NCBI RefSeq assembly: GCF_019550915.1
Contig: NZ_JAHWCI010000005.1
Span: 372,001-436,000, forward strand
DNA from: Mumia sp. zg.B17
Lineage (GTDB): Bacteria; Actinomycetota; Actinomycetes; Propionibacteriales; Nocardioidaceae
Length of the DNA stretch: 64,000 bases
Direction: 5' to 3'
Every line of letters starts with the position of its first letter. Positions within the stretch are counted from its first letter, which is position 1. Shown here piece by piece: positions 1 through 7,346 of this stretch. Under the pieces are notes generated by a model. The model was not told where the DNA came from, did no database searches, and saw only the letters and a list, made by a program, of their open reading frames with translations. Made by a program: the position numbers and the translations under genes.

Positions 1-1825
1 CCGTGCCGTCCGCCCGCGGGATCGAGACCGGAAGCTTCCCGGTGGGTTCGAGCTCGCCGAACATGACGCGGACCAGTGAGTCCATCTGGTGCGCGGTGTA
101 CCCGTACGTGTCCAGCACGGTGGGCGCCGCGGGGAACGACGCGACGTCGTACGGGTTGCGGACCGCCACGGCCACGACCGGCGTCCCCGTCGCCAGCAGC
201 GCCCGGACCAGCGCGGTCTGCGCCACCGCGGCCGCGGTCGGCTGGCCGGTGTCCGGGTTGAAGCCGTAGGCGTTGTTGGTCGTCACCACCACGAGGTCGG
301 ACGCTCGCGCTGCTGTCACGGCGTTGGCGATCGCAGTCGCCGACGGTGTCGTGCCGGACTCGAGCACCTGGGTCGTCGCCCCCCGCGCCGCCATCGTGCT
401 CGCGATCGTCTGCGTCGTCCCCACGCCCCAACCGGTGACGAGCACCCGACGAGGTCCGGCCGTGAGCGGCAGGAGCGCGTCGTCGTTCTTGACCAGGGTG
501 GTCGTCCGGTCGGTGATGGCCTGGGCGTCGGCCACGTGCTCGGGGGCTCCGACGACGTGGGTGGCCGCCACCGGGTCGACGTAGGGGTCACCGAAGATCC
601 CGCGGCGGTGCTTGTGCAGCAGGATGCGGTAGACCGACTCGTCGAGACGCTGCTTGCTGATCTCGCCGCTGCGGACGGCGTCGAGCACGGCGTTGTAGGC
701 GGTGTCCATCTGCGGCGGCACGAGCAGCTGGTCGGCTCCCGCGAGGAAGGCGCGGACGGGCGCGACGTCCGGCGGGTAGGTCGCGGTGGCGCCCTGCATG
801 TCCAGCGCGTCGGTGACGATGAGGCCCTCGAACCCGAGCTCCTCGCGCAGCAGACCGGTCAGGATCTTGTGCGACATGGTCGCCGGCACACCGGGGTCGA
901 TCGCCGGCAGGACGATGTGCGCCGTCATGATCGACTCGATCCCGGCGTCGATCGCGGCCCGGAACGGCGGGAGGTCGATCGCTTCCAGCTCGGCTCGGTC
1001 GTGCGTCACCTCGGGGAGACCGAAGTGGCTGTCCTTGGCGGTGTCGCCGTGCCCCGGGAAGTGCTTGGCGACGGCGGAGACCCCGCCGGCACGGTAGCCG
1101 CGGACCTGGGCGGCGACCAGACGCGAGACCAGCCCCGGGTCGGACCCGATCGACCGGATCCCGATGACCGGGTTGTTGGGGTTGACGTTGACGTCGGCGA
1201 CGGGAGCGTAGTCCTGAGTGACCCCGACGGCATCGAGCTCGGTGCCGATGACCTCGGCCGAGCGTCGAGCATCTCGTGTCGACCGGCCTGCACCGAGCGC
1301 CATGTTGCCGGGCATCTGGGTCGCGGGAGGCCCGAAGCGGGCGACGAGTGCACCGCCCTCCTGGTCGACCGAGATCTGCAGCGGGATGCGGGACGGCAGG
1401 GACAACGCGGCACGCTGAAGGCCGTTGGACAACGTCGCGACCTGCGCAGGGTCGCCGATGTTCTCGTCGTTGTTGCGTGTCGTGTAGTAGATGACGCCGC
1501 CGGGCTGGTACTTCGCGACAGCCTGGGCGGGGGTGTCCACGCCGTACATCCGCCGGTTGATCGCCTTGGCGGCATCGCTCGGGTTGTCGGCGTCGCGCCC
1601 GGCCACCTCGATGACGAAGAGCTGACCGACCTTCTGCTCCAGTGTCATGTGTCGCAGCTGCGAGATCACCTTGCCACGGTAGGGCGCGTCACCGGAGTGT
1701 CCCGGTCCGCTCGCCGTGGCCGCAGGTGGCCCGAACGCGGCGACCAGCGCCAGCGACAGCCCGATCGCCAGCAGCCGGAGCGGTGTCCGGACATGGCGAG
1801 TGGTGGATGTGGACCGAGCGGACAT
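1..1825 (-). CDS. Secreted glycoside hydrolase family 3, beta-N-acetylhexosaminidase-like (C-terminus beyond window)
   Basis: Translating the minus strand from ATG at 1825 gives an open frame of about 608 codons that runs off the left edge. It begins with a Sec-type signal peptide (basic N-terminus, then LLAIGLSLALVAAF, then an Ala-rich cleavage region). The GH3/NagZ signature KHFPGHGD, followed by D-SHFGLPEV, lies near residue 252, and the segment VTDALDMQGA near residue 337 carries the likely nucleophile Asp. The second, beta-sandwich-type GH3 domain is partly present. By family it should cleave N-acetylglucosamine-containing glycans outside the cell; substrate is inferred. A CRP-like dyad sits just upstream of the start. 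Complete at the 5' end, truncated by the window. Confidence 0.9.
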   Translation of the reverse strand, partial: MSARSTSTTRHVRTPLRLLAIGLSLALVAAFGPPAATASGPGHSGDAPYRGKVISQLRHMTLEQKVGQLFVIEVAGRDADNPSDAAKAINRRMYGVDTPAQAVAKYQPGGVIYYTTRNNDENIGDPAQVATLSNGLQRAALSLPSRIPLQISVDQEGGALVARFGPPATQMPGNMALGAGRSTRDARRSAEVIGTELDAVGVTQDYAPVADVNVNPNNPVIGIRSIGSDPGLVSRLVAAQVRGYRAGGVSAVAKHFPGHGDTAKDSHFGLPEVTHDRAELEAIDLPPFRAAIDAGIESIMTAHIVLPAIDPGVPATMSHKILTGLLREELGFEGLIVTDALDMQGATATYPPDVAPVRAFLAGADQLLVPPQMDTAYNAVLDAVRSGEISKQRLDESVYRILLHKHRRGIFGDPYVDPVAATHVVGAPEHVADAQAITDRTTTLVKNDDALLPLTAGPRRVLVTGWGVGTTQTIASTMAARGATTQVLESGTTPSATAIANAVTAARASDLVVVTTNNAYGFNPDTGQPTAAAVAQTALVRALLATGTPVVAVAVRNPYDVASFPAAPTVLDTYGYTAHQMDSLVRVMFGELEPTGKLPVSIPRADGT

Positions 1826-1847
1826 GTGAGCCTCCGGGTTCCCGACC

Positions 1848-1863
1848 TGTGACGAGGGTCACA
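1848..1863. promoter_or_regulatory. CRP/GlxR-type dyad TGTGA-N6-TCACA
   Basis: The sequence TGTGACGAGGGTCACA is a perfect inverted repeat that matches the TGTGA-N6-TCACA consensus of CRP/GlxR family regulators. It ends 23 bp upstream of the GH3 hydrolase start, so a bound regulator could act on that promoter. Carbon-source control of a glycan hydrolase would make sense, but this is inferred from the motif alone. Confidence 0.5.
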
Positions 1864-1873
1864 CGCACCCTAG

Positions 1874-1890
1874 ACCCGCGCGAGGCGGGT
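1874..1890 (-). terminator. Probable terminator hairpin after the ferredoxin-like gene
   Basis: The arms ACCCGC and GCGGGT form a 6-bp stem around a 5-nt loop. It lies 36 bp downstream of the stop of the ferredoxin-like gene on the minus strand and before the GH3 start. There is no clear U-tract, which is common in high-GC actinobacteria. Confidence 0.4.
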
Positions 1891-1925
1891 TGGGAAGGCG
1901 AAAAACAGCGGCGCTGTGCGTCCGC

Positions 1926-2861
1926 CTAGGCCTCGCCCATCCGCGTCACCGTGTACGCCCTCGCCGACGTCTCCATGTGCGCGGCGCACGTGAGGAGGGT
2001 CGGAGGTCGTTCGCTCGCCTCGACCTCGGCCACCACGTGGGCCACCGCTCGACCCGCCTGGCCGACCTCGAGGTCGGCGATCCACCGGCCCTCTCCGACC
2101 TGACGACCGTCGACGAAGCGCACCGCCTCGGCGGGCAACGGCCCGTACCGCTCGTACGCCGCGATGACCGCTGCCTGGCCGTACGGCGGCGCTGACGCCA
2201 CACCGCGCAGGTACGCCGGGACGACTGCGCCCGTGAGGTGGGACGAGACGATGTCGACGGCGTTGTCGGCATCGAGGTTGCCGTACGTCGTGCCGCCGGG
2301 CAGCACGATCACGTTGGCGGCGAAGCGGTCGCCGCCGATGTGCGAGCACTCCCACGTCTCCTCGGGCCAGCGCTCGGCGAGAGCCGCCGCGACGGGGCGA
2401 CCGCGGACCGCGCAGCAGACGTCGTGCCTGCCGTGGGTGCACACCAAGAGGGTCGTCGGCGTCGGCCCCGTCGCCTCCGGGAGCGGCTCGCCGACGATGG
2501 CGGCGGCGTCACGGAGGTCCGCGCTGTCCCGCCACGTGCCCCACACCTGCTCGCGCCCCGGCTCGGTGTCCAGGACGGCCCAGCGCCGCTCGGCACCGAC
2601 CACCTGACGTCCCGGTCTGCGGATCATCAGCAGCCGTGACCGCGCGGGACGGATCGCGGCAGCCAGCTCCGCCAGGACGTGCGGCTCGATCGCGTCGGAC
2701 GCGAAGGCGTTGAACGGCCACGGCCCGGGGTGCTCGACGAGGAGCCAGCGGCGCGCGGGAGTCGCGGTGGCCGCGAGCGGGTCCTCACGTCGCCGCGCCG
2801 CCGTCGCACAACGGAACGGCTCGGCGGCCGGCGCCTCGGTCGGCACGGGATCAGCGGCCAC
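1926..2861 (-). CDS. Sucrase/ferredoxin-like (thioredoxin-fold) protein
   Basis: This 311-residue protein has the Suc/Fer family layout: an N-terminal RCATAARRREDPLAATA segment, RRWLLVEHPGPW, then the cysteine cluster CTHGRHDVCCAVRGR near residue 139 and ECSHIGGDRFAANV. Family members adopt a thioredoxin-like fold related to 2Fe-2S ferredoxins. I chose the GTG at 2861 because it overlaps the stop of the upstream JmjC gene (GTGGCCGCTGA); the frame stays open to 2993, but that part reads as antisense-like sequence. It is the last gene of a three-gene overlapping operon and could supply electrons to, or protect, the oxygenase. That role is inference. Confidence 0.8.
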   Translation of the reverse strand: MAADPVPTEAPAAEPFRCATAARRREDPLAATATPARRWLLVEHPGPWPFNAFASDAIEPHVLAELAAAIRPARSRLLMIRRPGRQVVGAERRWAVLDTEPGREQVWGTWRDSADLRDAAAIVGEPLPEATGPTPTTLLVCTHGRHDVCCAVRGRPVAAALAERWPEETWECSHIGGDRFAANVIVLPGGTTYGNLDADNAVDIVSSHLTGAVVPAYLRGVASAPPYGQAAVIAAYERYGPLPAEAVRFVDGRQVGEGRWIADLEVGQAGRAVAHVVAEVEASERPPTLLTCAAHMETSARAYTVTRMGEA

Positions 2862-4119
2862 GGACCACGACTGCCCGTGCCAGCAGACGGCGCGCGAGGT
2901 CGATCCCGAGCGTCCCGACCGGGATCTCCCGCGAGACCAGCAGCTCGCGGACCGCAGGAAGGTCCGCGGCATCGAGCCGGACCGTCCCCGCACGGCTCAC
3001 AAGATCGGCGCCACCGTTGTCGCGCAGGCGCAGCTCTCCGTGCAGGTGCTCACGCAACGTCGCCACGTCGTCCGGCTGAAGCTGCTGCGAGGCTCGCAGC
3101 TGCGCGACGGGGCCGACGGGCGCGGGCCTGCCAGCGCGACGCGAGGCACCCTCGAGCCGACGAGCGACGGCGGCACGGTCGAGGTCTGCGATCGCCGAGG
3201 CCAGTCGGTCGCGTACGAGGTCGAGATCGTCACCGATCGCCTGCTCGTCCCCGAGATCGACGCCGACGTCGAGGGACGCGCGGATCGCGGGGTCGTCGGT
3301 GAGCGACCGGAGCACCGATTGGAGGACCTCACCGGCGAGCGCGTGCCGGGTCCAGGCATGGACGCCGAGCGTGAGGTGCGTGCTGACGTCTCCGAGCGCG
3401 GTGGCCGCGTGCAGATATCCGCGGGGCAGATAGAGGCAGTCGCCGGGCCGCAGGACCGTACGGATCAGCGGCGGCTCCTGCGCGGCGTGCGCAACCGCGG
3501 CGCGGCGCTCCGTCCACGGCTGATCACGCAGCGGCGCCTCGAGGACCGGAGGGCGGATACGCCACTCCTTCTCACCGCTGACCTGCAGCACGAACACGTC
3601 GTGAACGTCATAGTGGTCGTCGAACCCCTGCGCCTGCGGCGGGGTGACGTATGCATTGGCCTGCACGGGGTGGCCGAGCTCCTCGGCCAGATCTGCGACG
3701 AAGCGTACGAGCGGCGGCCACGTGCGGTGCAGCCCCTGGAGCACCAACGTCGCGCCGTCGCCGAAGAGCGTGCTCAGGCGGGAGTCGTCGACCTGGTCGG
3801 TGATGCCCGCACCGACGCCGGCCCCGGCGGTGAAGTCGCGGTTCGGCAGCGTCGTCCCGTCGCGCGCCACCCGGAGGAACGGCGTACGCAGACCGTGCTC
3901 GGAGAGGAGCGCGTCGACCGCGTCCTCGTCGAGCAGGTCCTCGAACCCGCCGTCGCGTTCGGCGGCCGTCGCCAGGAGCGGTTCACGGCCCCAGTAGGTC
4001 GACGCGAACTCCTCCAGCGGCCTGCCCAGCAGGCGTGCCACCGGGCTCGCCCACGCCGCCTCAGGAACGACAGCGGGGCGCCCCTCGGAGAGGGGCGCCC
4101 CGATCCGATCAGCTGTCAT
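2851..4119 (-). CDS. JmjC/cupin-type Fe(II)/2-oxoglutarate oxygenase (ribosomal-oxygenase-like)
   Basis: The 422-residue protein belongs to the Cupin_4/JmjC family of YcfD/ROXA, MINA53 and NO66, which hydroxylate Arg or His side chains in proteins. The iron-binding HxD is visible as His169-Tyr-Asp171 in DDHYDVHDVFVLQ, and the distal ligand as His237 in CLYLPRGYLHAA. The C-terminal third, about residues 290-420, matches the winged-helix/dimerisation part of the family. Its ATG overlaps the stop of the upstream repeat-peptide gene (ATGA), so the two are translationally coupled. A 12-bp hairpin lies inside codons 7-15, so a later start such as the GTG near residue 28 is possible. The substrate may be the repeat peptide (inference). 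Confidence 0.85.
   Translation of the reverse strand: MTADRIGAPLSEGRPAVVPEAAWASPVARLLGRPLEEFASTYWGREPLLATAAERDGGFEDLLDEDAVDALLSEHGLRTPFLRVARDGTTLPNRDFTAGAGVGAGITDQVDDSRLSTLFGDGATLVLQGLHRTWPPLVRFVADLAEELGHPVQANAYVTPPQAQGFDDHYDVHDVFVLQVSGEKEWRIRPPVLEAPLRDQPWTERRAAVAHAAQEPPLIRTVLRPGDCLYLPRGYLHAATALGDVSTHLTLGVHAWTRHALAGEVLQSVLRSLTDDPAIRASLDVGVDLGDEQAIGDDLDLVRDRLASAIADLDRAAVARRLEGASRRAGRPAPVGPVAQLRASQQLQPDDVATLREHLHGELRLRDNGGADLVSRAGTVRLDAADLPAVRELLVSREIPVGTLGIDLARRLLARAVVVRGR
4075..4101 (-). terminator. Strong hairpin at the repeat-peptide/oxygenase junction (attenuator candidate)
   Basis: GGGGCGCCCCTC and GAGGGGCGCCCC form a perfect 12-bp stem with a 3-nt loop. On the minus strand it begins about 14 nt after the stop of the repeat-peptide gene and lies within the first codons of the oxygenase frame. 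It may work as a partial terminator that sets peptide well above enzyme, or it may mean the oxygenase starts further downstream. Confidence 0.5.
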
Positions 4120-4373
4120 GCGCTGCCGTCTGCCCCACCGTCGTGCACACCGGGAACGCCCTCGGCGCCACCGTCGGCGGGACCCTCGGCACCGCTGTCG
4201 GCACCACCGTCCGCGCCACCGTCGTGCACACCGGGAACGCCCTCGGCGCCACCGTCGGCGGGACCCTCGGCACCGCTGTCGGCACCACCGTCCGCGCCAC
4301 CGTCGTGCACACCGGGGACACCCTCGGCGCCACCGTCCGCGGGGCCTTCTGTCTCGGGATCGCGTTCGCTCAT
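4116..4373 (-). CDS. 85-residue Gly/Asp/His repeat peptide, possible substrate of the JmjC enzyme
   Basis: I do not recognise this family. The start at 4373 is set by a near-perfect ribosome binding site (AGAAGGAGAT, 4-nt spacer, ATG). The protein is a 9-residue N-terminus (MSERDPETE) followed by two identical 27-residue repeats and a third of 22 residues. Each repeat contains GVPGVHDGGADG, so there are three identical His-Asp sites; it has no Cys, Lys, aromatic residues, signal peptide or membrane segment. It overlaps the JmjC oxygenase by ATGA. Low complexity, modular repeats and coupling to an oxygenase fit a ribosomally made peptide with several identical modification sites, or a metal-binding low-complexity protein. 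The function is not known. Confidence 0.75.
   Translation of the reverse strand: MSERDPETEGPADGGAEGVPGVHDGGADGGADSGAEGPADGGAEGVPGVHDGGADGGADSGAEGPADGGAEGVPGVHDGGADGSA
4135..4350. repeat. 81-bp in-frame tandem repeat (2 perfect copies and a partial third)
   Basis: The unit begins with CCACCGTCGTGCACACCGGG at 4135, 4216 and 4297, an exact 81-bp period. Copies 1 (4135-4215) and 2 (4216-4296) are identical at every base; the third is partial with a few changes. The period is 27 codons, so copy number can change without breaking the reading frame. Confidence 0.9.
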
Positions 4374-4547
4374 GTGGATCTCCTTCTGCCTACGCCGACC
4401 ACGCCGGCGGAGTGCGGATGTGCTGAGACCGGGAGCCACGGAGGACTCCACCACCTCAGTCTTGCCCTCTTGCCGTGTGGGCGAAACCTTACGGCGAATC
4501 GGTCCCGGGTTCAGGTCACGTGCGATCCGAGCGGGATCATCGTGCGC

Positions 4548-4574
4548 TGTCACGTTCCGGGGTCGGTGTGCGTC
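4548..4574 (+). promoter_or_regulatory. ECF41-type promoter of the CMD-sigma operon
   Basis: TGTCAC at 4548-4553 is followed after 17 nt by CGTC at 4571-4574. This matches the published ECF41 promoter pattern (TGTCACA, about 16 nt, CGTC). It lies 34 bp upstream of the decarboxylase-family gene that shares the operon with the ECF41 sigma factor, so autoregulation by that sigma is the natural reading. Confidence 0.65.
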
Positions 4575-4607
4575 TCCATGTCATACCCGCTCGCACAGGA
4601 GGTCGAC

Positions 4608-5207
4608 ATGAACGGATCACCCCGCATCGCCCCCGCCGAGATCACCGGCATCAAGGGCGCAGTCATCAAGCGGTTCGCGAAGAAGAAGCTCGGCCAGGTG
4701 CCGGCGTCGGTCGGCGTGTACTGGCACAACCAGAAGGTCATGATGGCCCTGAGCGGTGCCAGTACCAAGGTCGAGAAGTGGGACGCCTGCGACGAACAGC
4801 TGAAGTCGTTCGCGCACATGGCGGTGGCCGCCCAGGTGGGGTGCAGCTGGTGCCTGGACTTCAACTACTTCGAGACCTTCAACAAGAACCTCGACATCGA
4901 GAAGGCGCGCGAGATCCCGCGGTGGCGCGAGTCCGACGTCTTCTCCCCGCTCGAGCGCGAGGTCTTGGCGTACGCGGAGGCGATGTCGACGACGGAGCCG
5001 ACGGTGACCGACGAGATGGTGGCGTCGCTCGTCGCGCAGCTCGGCGAGGCCGCCGTCGTCGAGCTGACCGCCATCATCGCCTTCGCCAACTTCACGACAC
5101 GAGGCAACATCGCTCTCGGTATCGAGTCCGACGGTTTCGCTGCGGCGTGCGGACTCCCTCCTCTCGCAGGGCCGACCACAACCCCACCGACGGCCGTAGG
5201 GTCGTGA
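4608..5207 (+). CDS. Carboxymuconolactone decarboxylase (AhpD-like) family protein
   Basis: The 199-residue protein has the CMD/AhpD fold, with the redox motif CSWCLDFNYFE near residue 85 in the position of the AhpD-type CxxC. The ATG at 4608 has the ribosome binding site ACAGGAGGTCG; the frame is open further upstream, but that part is antisense to the repeat peptide. CMD proteins are the classic genomic partners of ECF41 sigma factors, and here the stop overlaps the sigma start (GTGA). The motif suggests a thiol peroxidase or redox-sensing role rather than true decarboxylation (inference). The gene is probably transcribed from the ECF41-type promoter just upstream. Confidence 0.9.
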   Translation: MNGSPRIAPAEITGIKGAVIKRFAKKKLGQVPASVGVYWHNQKVMMALSGASTKVEKWDACDEQLKSFAHMAVAAQVGCSWCLDFNYFETFNKNLDIEKAREIPRWRESDVFSPLEREVLAYAEAMSTTEPTVTDEMVASLVAQLGEAAVVELTAIIAFANFTTRGNIALGIESDGFAAACGLPPLAGPTTTPPTAVGS

Positions 5208-6091
5208 AGGTGTCCGACGACCCGTTCCTCGCCAACCGAGGTCTCCTCTTCACGATCGCCTACGAGATGCTCGGCTCGGCGGCCGATGCCGAGGACGTCG
5301 TCCAGGACACCTGGCTGCGGTGGGACGCGATCGGCGCCGACGCCCGCGCGGACGTGCGCCACCCGCGCCCGTTCCTCGTACGGATGGTGACGCGCAAGGC
5401 CTTGGACCGGCTCCGGGCGAACGCACGGCGGCGTGAGGAGTACGTCGGAGAGTGGCTCCCCGAGCCGCTGCTCACGGCGCCGGACGTGGCGGACGACGTC
5501 GCGCTTGCCGAGAGCGTCTCGATCGCCATGCTCACCGTCCTGGAGACGCTGACGCCGACCGAGCGCGCGGTGTTCGTGCTTCACGAGGTGTTCGAGACGC
5601 CGTACGGGGAGATCGCGGAGACCCTCGGCAAGACTCCGGCAGCCGTACGCCAGATCGGGCACCGTGCCCGTGAGCACGTCGCAGCGCGGCGGCCCCGGAT
5701 GGAGGTCGGCCGTGCCGAGCAACGGCAGGTGGTCGAGCGCTTCCTCGCTGCGGTGTGGGAGGGCGACCTGCAAGGGCTGCTCGATGCCCTGGCACCGGAC
5801 GTCGTGCTCGTGGCCGACGGCGGCGGCGTCGCTCAGGCCGTGGTCAACCCGGTGGCCGGCGCCAAGAAGGTCGCCAACCTCCTGAAGCCGTTCAGACGTC
5901 TGGCACCAGGGGCCGAGATCGTGCCCACCGTGTTCAACGGCACCCTCGGCGCTCGGGTCGTCGGCATCGCCGACGGGTTCGACACCGCGATCAGCTTCGT
6001 CGTCGAAGGCGGTCGGATCAGCCGCATCTACCTGGTGCGCAACCCGGCCAAGCTCGGCATGATCGACGTCGTGGCGACGCTGAGCCGCTAG
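5204..6091 (+). CDS. ECF41-family RNA polymerase sigma factor with SnoaL-like C-terminal domain (SigJ-like)
   Basis: This 295-residue protein has sigma region 2 (AEDVVQDTWLRW), region 4 (about residues 110-160, ending VRQIGHRAREH), and a C-terminal SnoaL/NTF2-like domain. ECF41 landmarks are visible: WLPEP in the linker, a DGGG motif and NPAKL at the C-terminus, which in characterised members tune sigma activity in place of an anti-sigma factor. The DGGGK motif reads DGGGV here. The start is GTG at 5204, overlapping the upstream stop, or GTG at 5210. The CMD-sigma pair is the standard ECF41 arrangement. Confidence 0.9.
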   Translation: MKVSDDPFLANRGLLFTIAYEMLGSAADAEDVVQDTWLRWDAIGADARADVRHPRPFLVRMVTRKALDRLRANARRREEYVGEWLPEPLLTAPDVADDVALAESVSIAMLTVLETLTPTERAVFVLHEVFETPYGEIAETLGKTPAAVRQIGHRAREHVAARRPRMEVGRAEQRQVVERFLAAVWEGDLQGLLDALAPDVVLVADGGGVAQAVVNPVAGAKKVANLLKPFRRLAPGAEIVPTVFNGTLGARVVGIADGFDTAISFVVEGGRISRIYLVRNPAKLGMIDVVATLSR

Positions 6092-6302
6092 GGCCGGCGT
6101 ACGGGCGTCCCTCTCCATCGCGGTCGCCGGGTCCATCCCCGGCGGGATCCGCAGGTTGAGCCCGAGCCGCCGTCACCGCGAGAAAAGCGAAGCCTGAGGA
6201 AGGTTGACGACGCGCGTAGGGGGTACCTCCATAGCCTTGCACGCCCTCACCAGATCGCTCCATCCATGGAGCGGGGGTGCGCGGGCTCGCCAGGAGGCAG
6301 CG

Positions 6303-7262
6303 ATGTATCTGCACGTTCAGCGACTCATCAACGAGATCATCCCGGACGAGCCGGACCCCGCAGCGGCCAACGCGCTGCAAGAAGGGCTCGGCGGCCAGTT
6401 CGGCGAGATGCGGACGATGATGCAGTACCTCTTCCAGAGCATGAACTTCCGCGGCCCGGACGGGAAGCCCTACCGGGACCTCCTCCAGGGGATCGGGACA
6501 GAGGAGATCAGCCACGTCGAGCTGATCGGCACCACGATCTCGCGCCTGCTCGACGGCTCGCCCCGATACAACGGGAAGAAGACCGACCCGCTCGACATGC
6601 CCGGCGCCAAGGGCAAGACTCCTCTCGACACGGCGCTCCACGAGAGCAACATCCACCACTACCTGGTGGCCGCTCAGGGCGCCCTGCCGGTCGACGCCGC
6701 GGGCAATCCGTGGTCCGGAAGCTATGTCTACAACTCGGGCAACCTCGTCCTCGACCTCCTGTACAACCTGATGCTCGAGTCCACCGGACGCCTGCAGAAG
6801 TGCCGGATCTACGAGATGACCAGCAACAAGACGGCGCGCTCGACGATCTCGTACCTGATCGTGCGCGACCAGGCCCACGAGAACGCCTATGCGCGCGCTC
6901 TCGAGACGCTCGGCGTCAACTGGGCATCGGTCCTCCCGATCCCCAAGACCAACGCCGAGAGGTACCCGGAGGTCAAGAAGCTGGTGGACCTCGGACTCCA
7001 GTCGAAGCAGTACACGTTCGATCTCGAGGGTGCCTCGGAGGCCGGACGCATCTTCCAGGGCATGTCACCGTCGAACGACGGGACGCAGCTCGACGCCACG
7101 GAGCAGGCGCCGATGGGGGTCCCTCTGACGATCGCCGAGGAGCGGTTCGAAGAGTTCTCGCCCGGTCTCGACCCCGAGCTCCTGTCGCTGATCCAGGCCA
7201 CCGCGGAGATCGAGATGGCGGAGGCGTCCGACCCGCTCTTCGGGCCCACGACCAAGGCCTAG
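6303..7262 (+). CDS. Manganese catalase
   Basis: The 319-residue protein has the ferritin-like four-helix bundle of dimanganese catalases. Metal-ligand segments are visible in order: GGQFGEMRTMMQY, GTEEISHVELIG, LESTGRLQKCRIYEM and VRDQAHENAYARALE. It disproportionates hydrogen peroxide in the cytoplasm. The ATG at 6303 has a good ribosome binding site (CAGGAGG). About 210 bp separate it from the sigma gene, so it probably has its own promoter, and a hairpin follows the stop. The length is normal for the family. Confidence 0.93.
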   Translation: MYLHVQRLINEIIPDEPDPAAANALQEGLGGQFGEMRTMMQYLFQSMNFRGPDGKPYRDLLQGIGTEEISHVELIGTTISRLLDGSPRYNGKKTDPLDMPGAKGKTPLDTALHESNIHHYLVAAQGALPVDAAGNPWSGSYVYNSGNLVLDLLYNLMLESTGRLQKCRIYEMTSNKTARSTISYLIVRDQAHENAYARALETLGVNWASVLPIPKTNAERYPEVKKLVDLGLQSKQYTFDLEGASEAGRIFQGMSPSNDGTQLDATEQAPMGVPLTIAEERFEEFSPGLDPELLSLIQATAEIEMAEASDPLFGPTTKA

Positions 7263-7268
7263 GACTAC

Positions 7269-7300
7269 GCAGCGGCCCCGTCGCACCGCGGCGGGGCTGC
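7269..7300 (+). terminator. Terminator hairpin after Mn catalase
   Basis: GCAGCGGCCCCG pairs with CGGGGCTGC, with a small bulge, around a short loop. It starts 7 bp after the Mn catalase stop and lies before the next gene. Confidence 0.45.
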
Positions 7301-7346
7301 CGTGTGCCAGCCTGACCACTCCGACGTCTCGCTTTATCATGTGTGA

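Noticed and set aside
89-1852. 587-codon open frame on the plus strand
   Set aside because: It is Arg/Val/Asp-rich frame shadow without any domain; the opposite strand encodes a clear GH3 enzyme with signal peptide and catalytic motifs.
4135-4350. Regular repeats that could be taken for a CRISPR array
   Set aside because: The repeats are directly adjacent without spacers, have an 81-bp coding period and no cas genes are nearby.
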